Assembly: GCF_000739375.1 (NCBI RefSeq)
Contig: NZ_CP006704.1
Coordinates: 2,914,001-2,978,000 of the forward strand
Direction of reading: 5' to 3'
Source: Comamonas testosteroni TK102
Lineage (GTDB): Bacteria; Pseudomonadota; Gammaproteobacteria; Burkholderiales; Burkholderiaceae_C
Length of the DNA stretch: 64,000 nt
Shown here: piece by piece, positions 25,896 through 34,605 of the stretch
Position numbering within the stretch: position 1 is the first letter of the stretch
How the letters are laid out: every line of letters begins with the position of its first letter
The notes under the pieces: model-generated
The model's database searches: none
What the model saw: only the letters and a program-made list of their open reading frames with translations
What the model was told of the DNA's origin: nothing
Made by a program: the position numbers and the translations under genes

Positions 25896-26204
25896 GCCTC
25901 CAGTGTAGGTGAGAGACCCAGTGGAATCTGTGACTATTTCTGTCGCGTAAAAGACAATCTATAGAGCCGTCACTGTATGTGCATTTGCAACATTTTTTTA
26001 TATAGTGAAATCACAAAGCACAATTTGAAATTTAAAAAAAATGTGCGAAACTCGCCAGCGATCGACACAGTGAATCGGTTTAATCCGGGGAGCACCCGAA
26101 GGTGCTGTGCCACGCGTTATGCGGTGTGGCGCTTGCTGCACCCGTGTGATGCCGCACTCACTGCTTCGTGATAAAGCTACCCCCTCTCGAAGGAGACACT
26201 CACA
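25896..26204 (+). promoter_or_regulatory. Control region and structured leader upstream of aceE
   Basis: Between the sensor kinase and aceE starts. An AT-rich part (25970-26045) with poly-T and poly-A tracts probably holds the divergent promoters. The later part can fold: AGCACC-CGAA-GGTGCT (26091-26106) is a perfect hairpin with a CGAA loop, and GCCAC/GTGGC (26109-26113, 26126-26130) a second one. AAGGAG is at 26190-26195 before the aceE ATG. Confidence 0.5.
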
Positions 26205-28919
26205 ATGACAGCTCAGACTGATCCCAAAGGCGCTGGCTTTCCGGCCGGCCTGGACCAACAAGAATCGCGCGAGTGGATGGATGCCCTCTCCGCGGTGATC
26301 GACCGCGAAGGTGCGGACTATGCTCACAAGCTGATCGAGGATCTGCTTGAACACGCTCGCCAGAACAGCGTGGACATGCCTTTCTCGGCCAATACCGGCT
26401 ATGTGAACACCATCGAGACCGATCAGGAAGAAAAGTGCCCCGGCAACCTCGAAATCGAAGGTCGTCTGCGTGCCTATATGCGCTGGAACGCCATGGCCAT
26501 GGTGGTCAAGGCCAACCGTATTCACCCCCCCGAAGGTGGTGATCTGGGTGGTCACATCGGCTCCTTCGCTTCGCTGGCCAATATGTTTGCGGCCGGCTTC
26601 AACCATTTCTGGCATGCCGAGAACGAAAACCACGGCGGCGACTGCCTGTACATCCAGGGTCACGTCTCGCCCGGCATCTATGCCCGCGCCTACCTGGAAG
26701 GCCGCATCTCCGAAGAGCAGCTGCTGAACTTCCGCCAGGAAGTGGACGGCAAGGGTCTGTCGAGCTACCCCCACCCCAAGCTGATGCCCGACTTCTGGCA
26801 GTTCCCCACGGTGTCCATGGGTCTGGGCCCGCTGATGGCCATCTACCAGGCACGTTTCCTGAAGTATCTGCACGCACGCGGCATTGCCAACACCGAAAAC
26901 CGCAAGGTCTGGGTGTTCTGCGGCGACGGTGAAATGGATGAGGTGGAATCCCTGGGCGCCATCGGTCTGGCTTCGCGCGAGAACCTGGACAACCTGGTCT
27001 TCGTGATCAACTGCAATCTGCAGCGCCTGGACGGTCCTGTGCGCGGCAACGGCAAGATCATTCAGGAGCTGGAAGGCGAATTCCGCGGTGCCGGCTGGAA
27101 CGTCATCAAGCTGCTGTGGGGCAAGGGCTGGGACGAACTGCTGGCCAAGGACAAGGACGGCGTGCTCAAGAAGATCATGATGGAGTGCAACGACGGCGAC
27201 TATCAGGCTTTCAAGGCCAACGATGGTGCCTATGTTCGCCAGCATTTCTTCGGTCGCGATCCTCGAGCCCTGAAGATGGTCGAGCACATGTCCGACGACG
27301 AAATCTGGAACCTGCGCCGCGGTGGCCACGATTCGCAGAAGGTCTATGCAGCATTTGCCGCGGCCAACGGCCACAAGGGTCAGCCTACCGTGCTGCTGGT
27401 CAAGACCGTCAAGGGCTTCGGCATGGGCAAGATCGGTGAAGGCAAGAACAACGTTCACCAGACCAAGAAGCTGAGCGACGAGGACATCAAGGCCTTCCGC
27501 GACCGCTTCAATATCCCGATCCCCGACAGCCAGATCGCGGACATCCCCTTCTATAAGCCGGCCGACGATACGCCGGAAATGAAGTATCTGCACGAGCGCC
27601 GCAAGGCTCTGGGCGGCTACCTGCCACATCGTCGCCAGCAAGCTGACGAGCAGTTCACCGCTCCTGCACTGGACACCTTCAAGGCCATCCTGGAGCCCAC
27701 ACCCGAAGGCCGTGAGATATCCACGACCCAGGCTTATGTGCGTTTCCTGACGCAGCTGTTGCGCGACAAGAACATCGGCCCCCGCGTGGTGCCCATCCTT
27801 GTGGACGAAGCCCGTACCTTCGGTATGGAAGGCCTGTTCCGTCAGGTCGGCATCTACAACCCCCACGGTCAGCAATACACCCCGGTCGACAAGGATCAGG
27901 TGATGTACTACCGCGAGGACAAGGCCGGCCAGATCCTGCAGGAAGGTATCAACGAAGCCGGCGGCATGTCCAGCTGGATCGCTGCGGCCACCAGCTACAG
28001 CCATAGCAACCGGGTCATGATCCCGTTCTATGTGTACTACTCGATGTTCGGCTTCCAGCGCATCGGCGACCTGGCCTGGGCGGCTGGCGACCTGCAAGCG
28101 CGCGGCTTCCTGCTGGGCGGCACCTCGGGCCGTACCACGCTGAACGGCGAAGGCCTGCAGCACGAAGACGGTCACAGCCACATCCTGGCCAACACCATCC
28201 CCAACTGCGTGACCTACGACCCCACCTTCGCTCACGAAGTGGCCGTGATCATGCAAGACGGTCTGCGTCGCATGGTGCAGAACCAGGAAAACATCTTCTA
28301 CTACATCACGCTGCTGAACGAAAACTACCCCATGCCCGGCCTGGAAGCCGGCACGGAAGAGCAGATCCTCAAGGGCATGTACATGGTCAAGCCTGGCCAG
28401 AAGGTGCCCGAGAGCGGCCTGCGCGTTCAACTGCTGGGCTCCGGCACCATCCTGCGCGAATCCTTCTTCGCCCAGGAACTGCTGGAAAAGGACTGGGGCG
28501 TTGCCGCCGATGTGTGGAGCTGCCCGTCGTTCAACGAACTGACCCGCGAAGGTCAGGAAGTGGACCGCTTCAACATGCTGCACCCTCTGGAAGCCGCCAA
28601 GGTTCCGTTCGTGTCCCAGCAACTGGCTGCCCACCCCGGCCCCGTGATCGCGTCGACCGACTACATGAAGGCCTACGCCGAGCAGATCCGTCCCTACATG
28701 CCCAAGGGCCGTACCTACAAGGTGCTGGGTACCGACGGTTTCGGACGTTCGGACTTCCGCGCCAAGCTGCGTGAACACTTCGAAGTCAACCGTCACTACA
28801 TCGTGGTGGCTGCACTGCGCGGTCTGGCCGATGAAGGCAAGATCAACGCCACGACCGTGGCCGAAGCGATCAAGAAGTACGGCATCAACGTCGACAAGAT
28901 CAACCCGCTGCACGCCTAA
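26205..28919 (+). CDS. aceE: Pyruvate dehydrogenase E1 component, homodimeric type
   Basis: A 904-residue thiamine-diphosphate enzyme that decarboxylates pyruvate and acetylates the lipoyl groups of E2. It is the single-chain AceE form (887 in E. coli). Visible features: ENHGGDCLYIQGHVSPGIYARAYLEG, the ThDP-binding GDGEMDEVESLGAIGLASRENLDNLVFVINCNLQRLDGPVRGN, and ETDQEEKCPGN near the N-terminus. AAGGAG lies nine bases before the ATG. Start of the pdh operon, 18 bases ahead of aceF. Confidence 0.98.
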   Translation: MTAQTDPKGAGFPAGLDQQESREWMDALSAVIDREGADYAHKLIEDLLEHARQNSVDMPFSANTGYVNTIETDQEEKCPGNLEIEGRLRAYMRWNAMAMVVKANRIHPPEGGDLGGHIGSFASLANMFAAGFNHFWHAENENHGGDCLYIQGHVSPGIYARAYLEGRISEEQLLNFRQEVDGKGLSSYPHPKLMPDFWQFPTVSMGLGPLMAIYQARFLKYLHARGIANTENRKVWVFCGDGEMDEVESLGAIGLASRENLDNLVFVINCNLQRLDGPVRGNGKIIQELEGEFRGAGWNVIKLLWGKGWDELLAKDKDGVLKKIMMECNDGDYQAFKANDGAYVRQHFFGRDPRALKMVEHMSDDEIWNLRRGGHDSQKVYAAFAAANGHKGQPTVLLVKTVKGFGMGKIGEGKNNVHQTKKLSDEDIKAFRDRFNIPIPDSQIADIPFYKPADDTPEMKYLHERRKALGGYLPHRRQQADEQFTAPALDTFKAILEPTPEGREISTTQAYVRFLTQLLRDKNIGPRVVPILVDEARTFGMEGLFRQVGIYNPHGQQYTPVDKDQVMYYREDKAGQILQEGINEAGGMSSWIAAATSYSHSNRVMIPFYVYYSMFGFQRIGDLAWAAGDLQARGFLLGGTSGRTTLNGEGLQHEDGHSHILANTIPNCVTYDPTFAHEVAVIMQDGLRRMVQNQENIFYYITLLNENYPMPGLEAGTEEQILKGMYMVKPGQKVPESGLRVQLLGSGTILRESFFAQELLEKDWGVAADVWSCPSFNELTREGQEVDRFNMLHPLEAAKVPFVSQQLAAHPGPVIASTDYMKAYAEQIRPYMPKGRTYKVLGTDGFGRSDFRAKLREHFEVNRHYIVVAALRGLADEGKINATTVAEAIKKYGINVDKINPLHA

Positions 28920-28937
28920 GAAGGGGAGACAGACAAC

Positions 28938-30608
28938 ATGGCATTGACAGAAATCAAGGTCCCCGATATCGGCGACTTCTCCGAAGTCGGCGTGATCGAA
29001 GTGCTGGTCAAGGTGGGTGACACCATCAAGGTCGAGCAGTCCCTGATTACCGTGGAGTCCGACAAGGCCTCCATGGAAATCCCCTCCAGCCAGGCTGGCG
29101 TGGTCAAGGAAATCAAGGTTGCTCTTGGCGACAAGGTCAAGGAAGGCTCCGTGGTCGTGATGCTGGAAACCGCTGATGCGGCTCCCGCTCCTGCCGCCGT
29201 AGCGCCTGCCCCTGTGGCTGCTGCACCCGTGGCCGCAGCTCCTGCACCCGTGGCAGCCGCCCCTGCAGCATCTTCCACCGTGGACTTGAAGATCCCTGAT
29301 ATCGGCGACTTCAAGGACGTGGCCGTGATCGAGATGCTCGTCAAGGTGGGTGATACTGTGGCAGTCGAGCAATCGCTGTTCACCGTGGAGTCCGACAAGG
29401 CCTCGATGGAAATCCCTTCGCCCTCGGCCGGCACCATCACGGCGCTGACCATCAAGCTGGGTGACACCGTCAACGTGGGCGACGTCGTCGGGCAGATGAC
29501 AGTGCAGGGCGCAGCCGCTGCCCCCGTGCAGGCTGCCGCTGCCGTGGCTGCACCGGTTGCCGCACCTGTGGCGGCAGCACCTGCACCCGTGGTTGCCGCT
29601 CCCGTGGCCACTGCTGCTCCTGTGGCAGCACCTGCGGCCCACAACCCCACCGTGGCTCCCTCGGGTCAGCTGCCCCATGCCTCGCCTTCGGTGCGCAAGT
29701 TCGCTCGCGAACTGGGCGTGCCTCTGGCAGAAGTCAAGGGCTCGGGCAACAAGGGCCGCATCACAGCGGAAGACATCCAGTCCTTCACCAAGTCGGTGAT
29801 GGCTGGCGCCGTGCAGACCCTGGCCCAGCAGGCTGTGGCTCCCAAGTCGTCCGGCGGCAACGTCGGCGGTCTGGAGGTGCTGGCCTGGCCCAAGGTCGAC
29901 TTCGCCAAGTTTGGCGCGGTCGAGCGCAAGGAACTGTCCCGCATCAAGAAGATCTCGGGTGCCAACCTGCATCGCAACTGGGTGGTCATCCCCCACGTCA
30001 CCAACAATGACGAGGCTGACATCACCGAGCTGGAAGCCTTCCGCGTGTCCACCAATGCCGAAAGCGCCAAGGCCAAGAGCGACGTCAAGGTGACGATGCT
30101 GGCTTTCGTGATCAAGGCCGTGGTGGCTGCGCTCAAGAAGTTCCCCGAGTTCAATGCCTCTCTGGACGGCGACACTCTGGTCTACAAGCAGTACTTCAAC
30201 ATCGGCTTTGCCGCCGACACGCCGAACGGCCTGGTCGTTCCCGTGCTCAAGGACGCCGACAAGAAGGGCATTCTGCAGATCAGCCAGGAAATGGGCGAGC
30301 TGGCCAAGAAGGCCCGTGACGGCAAGCTGGGCGCTGCAGACATGCAAGGCGGCTGTTTCTCGATCTCGTCTCTGGGCGGCATCGGCGGCACCAACTTCAC
30401 GCCCATCATCAATGCGCCTGAAGTCGCCATCCTGGGTCTGTCCAAGGGTGCCATGAAGCCCGTGTGGGACGGCAAGCAGTTCGTGCCCCGTCTGATGCTG
30501 CCTCTGAGCCTGTCGTACGACCATCGCGTCATCGACGGTGCAGCTGCCGCACGCTTCAACGCCTACCTGGGCGCTGTGCTGGCCGACTACCGCCGCATCC
30601 TGCTCTAA
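28938..30608 (+). CDS. aceF: Pyruvate dehydrogenase E2, dihydrolipoamide acetyltransferase
   Basis: A 556-residue core subunit with two lipoyl domains (lipoyl lysines K43 and K154, both in [11 protein letters not shown]), separated by Ala/Pro-rich flexible linkers (81-113 and 190-240), a peripheral-subunit-binding domain (about 247-282, ASPSVRKFARELGV) and the acetyltransferase domain with catalytic H529 in YDHRVIDGA. It transfers acetyl groups to CoA. It follows aceE by 18 bases with GGGGAG upstream. Confidence 0.98.
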   Translation: MALTEIKVPDIGDFSEVGVIEVLVKVGDTIKVEQSLITVESDKASMEIPSSQAGVVKEIKVALGDKVKEGSVVVMLETADAAPAPAAVAPAPVAAAPVAAAPAPVAAAPAASSTVDLKIPDIGDFKDVAVIEMLVKVGDTVAVEQSLFTVESDKASMEIPSPSAGTITALTIKLGDTVNVGDVVGQMTVQGAAAAPVQAAAAVAAPVAAPVAAAPAPVVAAPVATAAPVAAPAAHNPTVAPSGQLPHASPSVRKFARELGVPLAEVKGSGNKGRITAEDIQSFTKSVMAGAVQTLAQQAVAPKSSGGNVGGLEVLAWPKVDFAKFGAVERKELSRIKKISGANLHRNWVVIPHVTNNDEADITELEAFRVSTNAESAKAKSDVKVTMLAFVIKAVVAALKKFPEFNASLDGDTLVYKQYFNIGFAADTPNGLVVPVLKDADKKGILQISQEMGELAKKARDGKLGAADMQGGCFSISSLGGIGGTNFTPIINAPEVAILGLSKGAMKPVWDGKQFVPRLMLPLSLSYDHRVIDGAAAARFNAYLGAVLADYRRILL

Positions 30609-30620
30609 GCAGCTGACAGG

Positions 30621-30648
30621 CAGGCCGATTTTTTGCGAAATCGGCCTG
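30621..30648 (+). other. Hairpin after aceF, without a U-tract
   Basis: CAGGCCGATTT (30621-30631) pairs perfectly with AAATCGGCCTG (30638-30648) across a six-base loop, twelve bases after the aceF stop. The T bases are inside the stem and the downstream side is TGGCGC, so termination may be partial. It could lower expression of the two downstream genes or protect the aceEF mRNA. Confidence 0.65.
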
Positions 30649-30651
30649 TGG

Positions 30652-30684
30652 CGCTTATCTGAATTGCGCAAGCAGCTATCTTTT
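30652..30684. repeat. Dispersed intergenic repeat, copy D (within the pdh cluster)
   Basis: The reverse complement reads AAAAGATAGCTGCTTGCGC followed by TGAATTCAGATAAGCG-like sequence, matching the family core with two or three changes. It lies between aceF and the next gene. Confidence 0.5.
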
Positions 30685-30714
30685 TAGAGGCCTTGCGCTT
30701 CACCTTGCCAGCCC

Positions 30715-31599
30715 ATGAGTGAGATGAAGAACCTGAGACAGCATCCCATCGAGCATCTGCGTGGCGTCATTCCCGGTATCCGGCCTTTTCCGGATACGGC
30801 TGACGTTTTCGCCGAGCCGGTCGAGAAGTACGTGCGGCATTTTCTGCCGCTCGTCACCATCGATCTGGCCTTGCTTGACGATACCTGGAGCGGGCCGATT
30901 CATCTTGTCGCCCCTTGCGAGCCTTACGAAGGGCAAGTCGGGGAGTGGGGGGGCGAGGAGTTTGGCAACGCGCTGCTCAAGCCTGACTGGCTGGCTTTCA
31001 AGCTCAACGATCAAGGCAGGTACGAGCTGCTGGGCGACTGGCGCTACTTCATGCTGGAGCAGGATAGGGCCGACTGGGCGGGAAAATCGCTCGACTGGCG
31101 CGAGGTCCGCAGCCAGCATCGTGAACTGGTCAAGCTGGGTGCGCAGCCTCCGTTCGAGCTGCACCACGAGGCCAAGTACTCATGGCGCGATGTGATGGAA
31201 CTGCATTACGCAACCCAGCACGCGGCATATGAGCAGGCCAGACAGGACTTTCTGGCCCATGGCTGGAATGCGGCGAACGAGTGGGACGACCCCGCTGAAG
31301 TTGCCAAGCTGCCGCTGTATGAGCCAGGGACCGATTGCTACGAAACCAGTTCCGGGCGCTATCTGCTCGGCGCGCTGGGCGGCCCTTCCTGGGGCGGCAA
31401 CTGGAGCAATCTGACGAATGAGCTGCTGAGCGGCACCGGCACGGACGATGGCATTCACCCCATCCACCCAGAAACCGGCGCGCACTTCGAGTTCATCTGC
31501 AGTGCCAATGCCGATGCCTTTGCCGCAAGCGGCACCGAAACCCTGCTGTTCTACGAGCCTGAAAGCCGTACCGTATTGCTGACTTTTGACTGGAGCTAA
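30715..31599 (+). CDS. Unknown protein encoded between aceF and lpdA
   Basis: A 294-residue soluble protein rich in Trp, acidic residues and His. No signal peptide or membrane segment is visible. Segments such as GGPSWGGNWSN and a C-terminal LLFYEPESRTVLLTFDWS recall DUF1963/YwqG-like proteins only loosely, and I do not assign it. ATG 30715 is followed four codons later by another ATG (30724). It lies inside the pdh cluster in the same orientation, after the aceF hairpin and copy D of the repeat, so it may be an inserted cargo gene rather than a complex component. Confidence 0.7.
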   Translation: MSEMKNLRQHPIEHLRGVIPGIRPFPDTADVFAEPVEKYVRHFLPLVTIDLALLDDTWSGPIHLVAPCEPYEGQVGEWGGEEFGNALLKPDWLAFKLNDQGRYELLGDWRYFMLEQDRADWAGKSLDWREVRSQHRELVKLGAQPPFELHHEAKYSWRDVMELHYATQHAAYEQARQDFLAHGWNAANEWDDPAEVAKLPLYEPGTDCYETSSGRYLLGALGGPSWGGNWSNLTNELLSGTGTDDGIHPIHPETGAHFEFICSANADAFAASGTETLLFYEPESRTVLLTFDWS

Positions 31600-31692
31600 G
31601 GCGTCAGCCGCCAGGCTTCAACCCGGAAATATCGTTTTCAGCTGCCCGAGCGAATCGGGCGGCGCAGAGACAAAACCAAGATAGGAGCGCAT

Positions 31693-33531
31693 ATGAGCCT
31701 CATCGATATCAAGGTACCCAATATCGGCGACTTCGCCGAAGTGGGCGTGATCGAACTGCTGGTCAACCCCGGCGACACCGTGGCCGTGGACCAGTCCCTC
31801 ATTACCGTGGAGAGCGACAAGGCCTCCATGGAGATTCCTTCCAGCCATGCCGGCGTCGTGAAGGAAATCAAGGTCAAGGTCGGCGACAAGGTTGCCGAAG
31901 GCTCGCTGGTGCTGACACTGGAAGCCGCAGCCGACGCAGGCGCACCTGCTCAGGCAGCAGCCCCTGCGCCTGCCGCAGCCGCTCCCGCACCTGTGGCAGC
32001 CCCCGTGGCTGCTGCTCCTGCGCCCGTGGCCAGCAACTTTGCCGGCACCGTGGACATGGACTGTGACGTGGTCGTTCTGGGTGGTGGCCCTGGCGGCTAT
32101 TCGGCAGCCTTCCGCGCTGCTGACCTGGGCCTCAAGGTCGTGCTGGTCGAGCGTTATGCCACCCTGGGCGGCGTCTGCCTGAACGTGGGTTGCATCCCAT
32201 CCAAGGCACTGCTGCACGTGGCTGCCGTGATGGACGAAGTCAAGCACCTGGAAGTGGCCGGCGTGAAGTTTGCTGCTCCCGAAGTCAACATCGACCAGCT
32301 GCGCGGCCACAAGGAAAAGGTCATCGGCAAGCTGACCGGCGGTCTGGGCCAGATGGCCAAGATGCGCAAGGTCACCGTCGTGCGCGGCTACGGCAACTTC
32401 GTGTCTGCCAACCACATCGAAGTTGAAGAAACCACCGGTTCCGGCCAGGAAAAGACCGGCAGCAAGAAGGTTGTTCAGTTCAAGAACGCCATCATTGCCG
32501 CAGGCTCGCAAGCCGTGCATCTGCCCTTCATGCCCAAGGACCCCCGCGTGGTCGATTCCACCGGCGCCCTGGAACTGAAGGAAGTGCCCAAGCGCATGCT
32601 GATTCTGGGCGGCGGCATCATCGGCCTGGAAATGGGCACCGTCTACTCCACGCTGGGCGCGCGCCTGGACGTGGTCGAAATGATGGACGGCCTGATGCAG
32701 GGCGCCGACCGCGATCTGGTCAAGGTCTGGCAGAAGATGAACGCGCCACGCTTCGACAACATCATGGTCAACACCAAGACCGTGGGTGCAGAAGCCACGC
32801 CAGAAGGCATCAAGGTTACGTTCGCTCCTGCCAAGGACGGCGTCACCGTGCCCGAACCCCAGACCTACGATCTGGTGCTGCAAGCCGTGGGCCGCACGCC
32901 CAACGGCAAGAAGATCAGCGCCGAAAAGGCTGGCGTGGCCGTGACCGACCGCGGCTTTATCGACGTCGACATCCAGATGCGCACCAATGTGCCCAACATC
33001 TTCGCGATCGGCGACATCGTGGGTCAGCCCATGCTGGCACACAAGGCCGTGCACGAAGCGCATGTGGCCGCCGAGGTCATCGCTGGCGAGCTGCAAGGCA
33101 ACAAGGAGCTGGCTGCTGCCGCCTTCAACGCCCGAGTGATTCCATCGGTCGCCTACACCGACCCCGAAGTGGCATGGGTGGGCCTGACAGAAGACCAGGC
33201 CAAGGCACAAGGCATCAAGGTCAAGAAGGGCCTGTTCCCCTGGGCCGCCTCGGGCCGCGCCATCGCCAACGGCCGCGACGAAGGCTTCACCAAGCTGCTG
33301 TTTGATGACTCCCCCGAAGCCCACGGCCACGGCCGCATCCTGGGCGGCGGCATGGTCGGCACGCATGCCGGCGACATGATCGGTGAAATCGCCCTGGCCA
33401 TCGAAATGGGCGCCGACACCGTGGATATCGGCAAGACCATCCACCCCCACCCAACCCTTGGCGAATCCATCGGCATGGCGGCGGAAGTGGCCCACGGTTC
33501 CTGCACGGACGTACCACCAGCACGCAAGTAA
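31693..33531 (+). CDS. lpdA: Dihydrolipoyl dehydrogenase (E3) with N-terminal lipoyl domain
   Basis: A 612-residue flavoenzyme that reoxidises the dihydrolipoyl groups of E2 with NAD. It carries its own lipoyl domain (residues 1-80, K43) and an Ala/Pro linker (81-115), an arrangement known from some beta- and other proteobacteria. The E3 part has the FAD site GGGPGG (130-135), the redox pair C162/C167 in [16 protein letters not shown] site [10 protein letters not shown] and C-terminal His in the HPHPTL motif. AGGAG is seven bases upstream. Confidence 0.97.
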   Translation: MSLIDIKVPNIGDFAEVGVIELLVNPGDTVAVDQSLITVESDKASMEIPSSHAGVVKEIKVKVGDKVAEGSLVLTLEAAADAGAPAQAAAPAPAAAAPAPVAAPVAAAPAPVASNFAGTVDMDCDVVVLGGGPGGYSAAFRAADLGLKVVLVERYATLGGVCLNVGCIPSKALLHVAAVMDEVKHLEVAGVKFAAPEVNIDQLRGHKEKVIGKLTGGLGQMAKMRKVTVVRGYGNFVSANHIEVEETTGSGQEKTGSKKVVQFKNAIIAAGSQAVHLPFMPKDPRVVDSTGALELKEVPKRMLILGGGIIGLEMGTVYSTLGARLDVVEMMDGLMQGADRDLVKVWQKMNAPRFDNIMVNTKTVGAEATPEGIKVTFAPAKDGVTVPEPQTYDLVLQAVGRTPNGKKISAEKAGVAVTDRGFIDVDIQMRTNVPNIFAIGDIVGQPMLAHKAVHEAHVAAEVIAGELQGNKELAAAAFNARVIPSVAYTDPEVAWVGLTEDQAKAQGIKVKKGLFPWAASGRAIANGRDEGFTKLLFDDSPEAHGHGRILGGGMVGTHAGDMIGEIALAIEMGADTVDIGKTIHPHPTLGESIGMAAEVAHGSCTDVPPARK

Positions 33532-33565
33532 GCGTAGCGATCAGGTCTCAGGATCTGTTCAAAAC

Positions 33566-33591
33566 AAAGGCAGCCTTCGGGCTGCCTTTTT
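33566..33591 (+). terminator. Rho-independent terminator of the pdh cluster
   Basis: AAAGGCAGCC (33566-33575), a TTCG loop and GGCTGCCTTT (33580-33589), then further T bases. A very stable UUCG hairpin. Confidence 0.92.
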
Positions 33592-33694
33592 GTGTTGATA
33601 GCAGCGTCGATTTCCCTGGCAAGCGCTTGAGCCTCGATCGACCTGCACGGATGACTTAAGCTTTGCGCACCCACTATCAGCGAAAGAGACGGCC

Positions 33695-34171
33695 ATGCCC
33701 CGCCCAAGCCCCGACTACTCCAGGCCGCTCCAAGCCGCCTGCCACTGCGGCGCAGTGCGTTTTAACGTGCTGCTCAGCGACGGCCTGAATACTGCGCGGC
33801 GCTGCAATTGCTCGTTCTGCCGCATGCGCGGTGCCGTGGCCGTGTCGGCCGAGCTGAGCGGAATTGAGGTATTGCAGGGGCAGGATGCGCTGACGCTCTA
33901 TCAGTTCAACACTGGGCAGGCCAAGCATTTCTTCTGCAAGCATTGCGGCATCTATACCTTTCACCAGCGGCGCTCGTCGCCGCATCAGTACGGCGTGAAT
34001 GTGGCTTGCATTGACGGCATGAGCCCGTTTGATTTTGCGGAAGTAGTGGTGAGCGAGGGGCGCTCGCACCCCAGTGACCGCCACTCAGGCGCTGCTGCGG
34101 GCAAGCCGGTGGCGGCGGGCTGGCTGCGCTATGAAGCCAATGCGCTGCTCGAAGCACAGCTTAAAGAATAG
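33695..34171 (+). CDS. GFA-family zinc-binding protein (formaldehyde-activating enzyme-like / CENP-V fold)
   Basis: A 158-residue protein with the GFA zinc pattern: CHCGAVRF near residue 16, CNCSFCRMRGA near 37 and FFCKHCGIYTFH near 82. The family includes glutathione-dependent formaldehyde-activating enzyme, but most members have no tested activity, so only the fold is assigned. The extra C-terminal 25 residues are unstructured. It stands alone after the pdh terminator. Confidence 0.85.
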   Translation: MPRPSPDYSRPLQAACHCGAVRFNVLLSDGLNTARRCNCSFCRMRGAVAVSAELSGIEVLQGQDALTLYQFNTGQAKHFFCKHCGIYTFHQRRSSPHQYGVNVACIDGMSPFDFAEVVVSEGRSHPSDRHSGAAAGKPVAAGWLRYEANALLEAQLKE

Positions 34172-34213
34172 TTTTGATAGCTGTAAGCGATTGATGCATA
34201 AAGGTTAGAGCCG
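34172..34213. repeat. Dispersed intergenic repeat, copy E
   Basis: TTTTGATAGCTGTAAGCGAT begins at 34172 and continues TGATGCATAAAGGTTAGAGCC, matching the family layout with a deletion in the core. Confidence 0.6.
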
Positions 34214-34351
34214 ATTTTTGCTTGATACTTCGGTCTGGCTGGCAGAGTCAACTTGCTCATTAATTTCCCGATGAGGAAGTATCAATTGCTTTGACCATGC
34301 TCTGGTTTGTTCTTTCTCGAGCGGAAATTTTCAAGTCAAGCCGTTTTCTCT

Positions 34352-34376
34352 GTATTTGATAGCTACTTGTGAGCCT
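34352..34376. repeat. Dispersed intergenic repeat, copy F (partial)
   Basis: TATTTGATAGCTACTTGTGA begins at 34352 and is followed by GCC; a shortened core of the same family. Confidence 0.45.
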
Positions 34377-34605
34377 GCAGATTGTTCTAGCGACTAATTT
34401 GACTTCAAGGTGTGCAGCGCCGCTGCCAAGGTGCCTATATCTTTGTTGTGCACTGCAACATGCGGCGGCATACTGAGTTGGTGTGAGGCTGGTTCCGTGC
34501 CGCTGTTGGCCCGGCCGGCTTTCGCAAAACAGGAGGGGGCATGACGTGTACCGCTGACCGTATCCCAACCAGCGCCGCTGATGTGCCGGGACAGAAAGGC
34601 TGCTC

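Larger units (their letters stand above)
34172..34605. other. Intergenic region with two repeat copies before the GntP-type permease
   Basis: About 430 bases without a gene. It contains two copies of the dispersed repeat (34172-34213 and 34352-34376) in an AT-rich context, then a GC-rich stretch leading to the permease start. A short open frame on the minus strand (34260-34607) has no recognisable product. Confidence 0.55.

Noticed and set aside
25998..30671. 1557-codon open frame antisense to aceE and aceF
   Set aside because: It mirrors two unmistakable pdh genes. Strong GC-rich codon bias leaves the antisense frame free of stops; the translation is His/Gly/Val-rich with no family features.
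31618..33495. 625-codon open frame antisense to lpdA
   Set aside because: Same cause as the frame antisense to aceEF; lpdA on the plus strand has all catalytic motifs.
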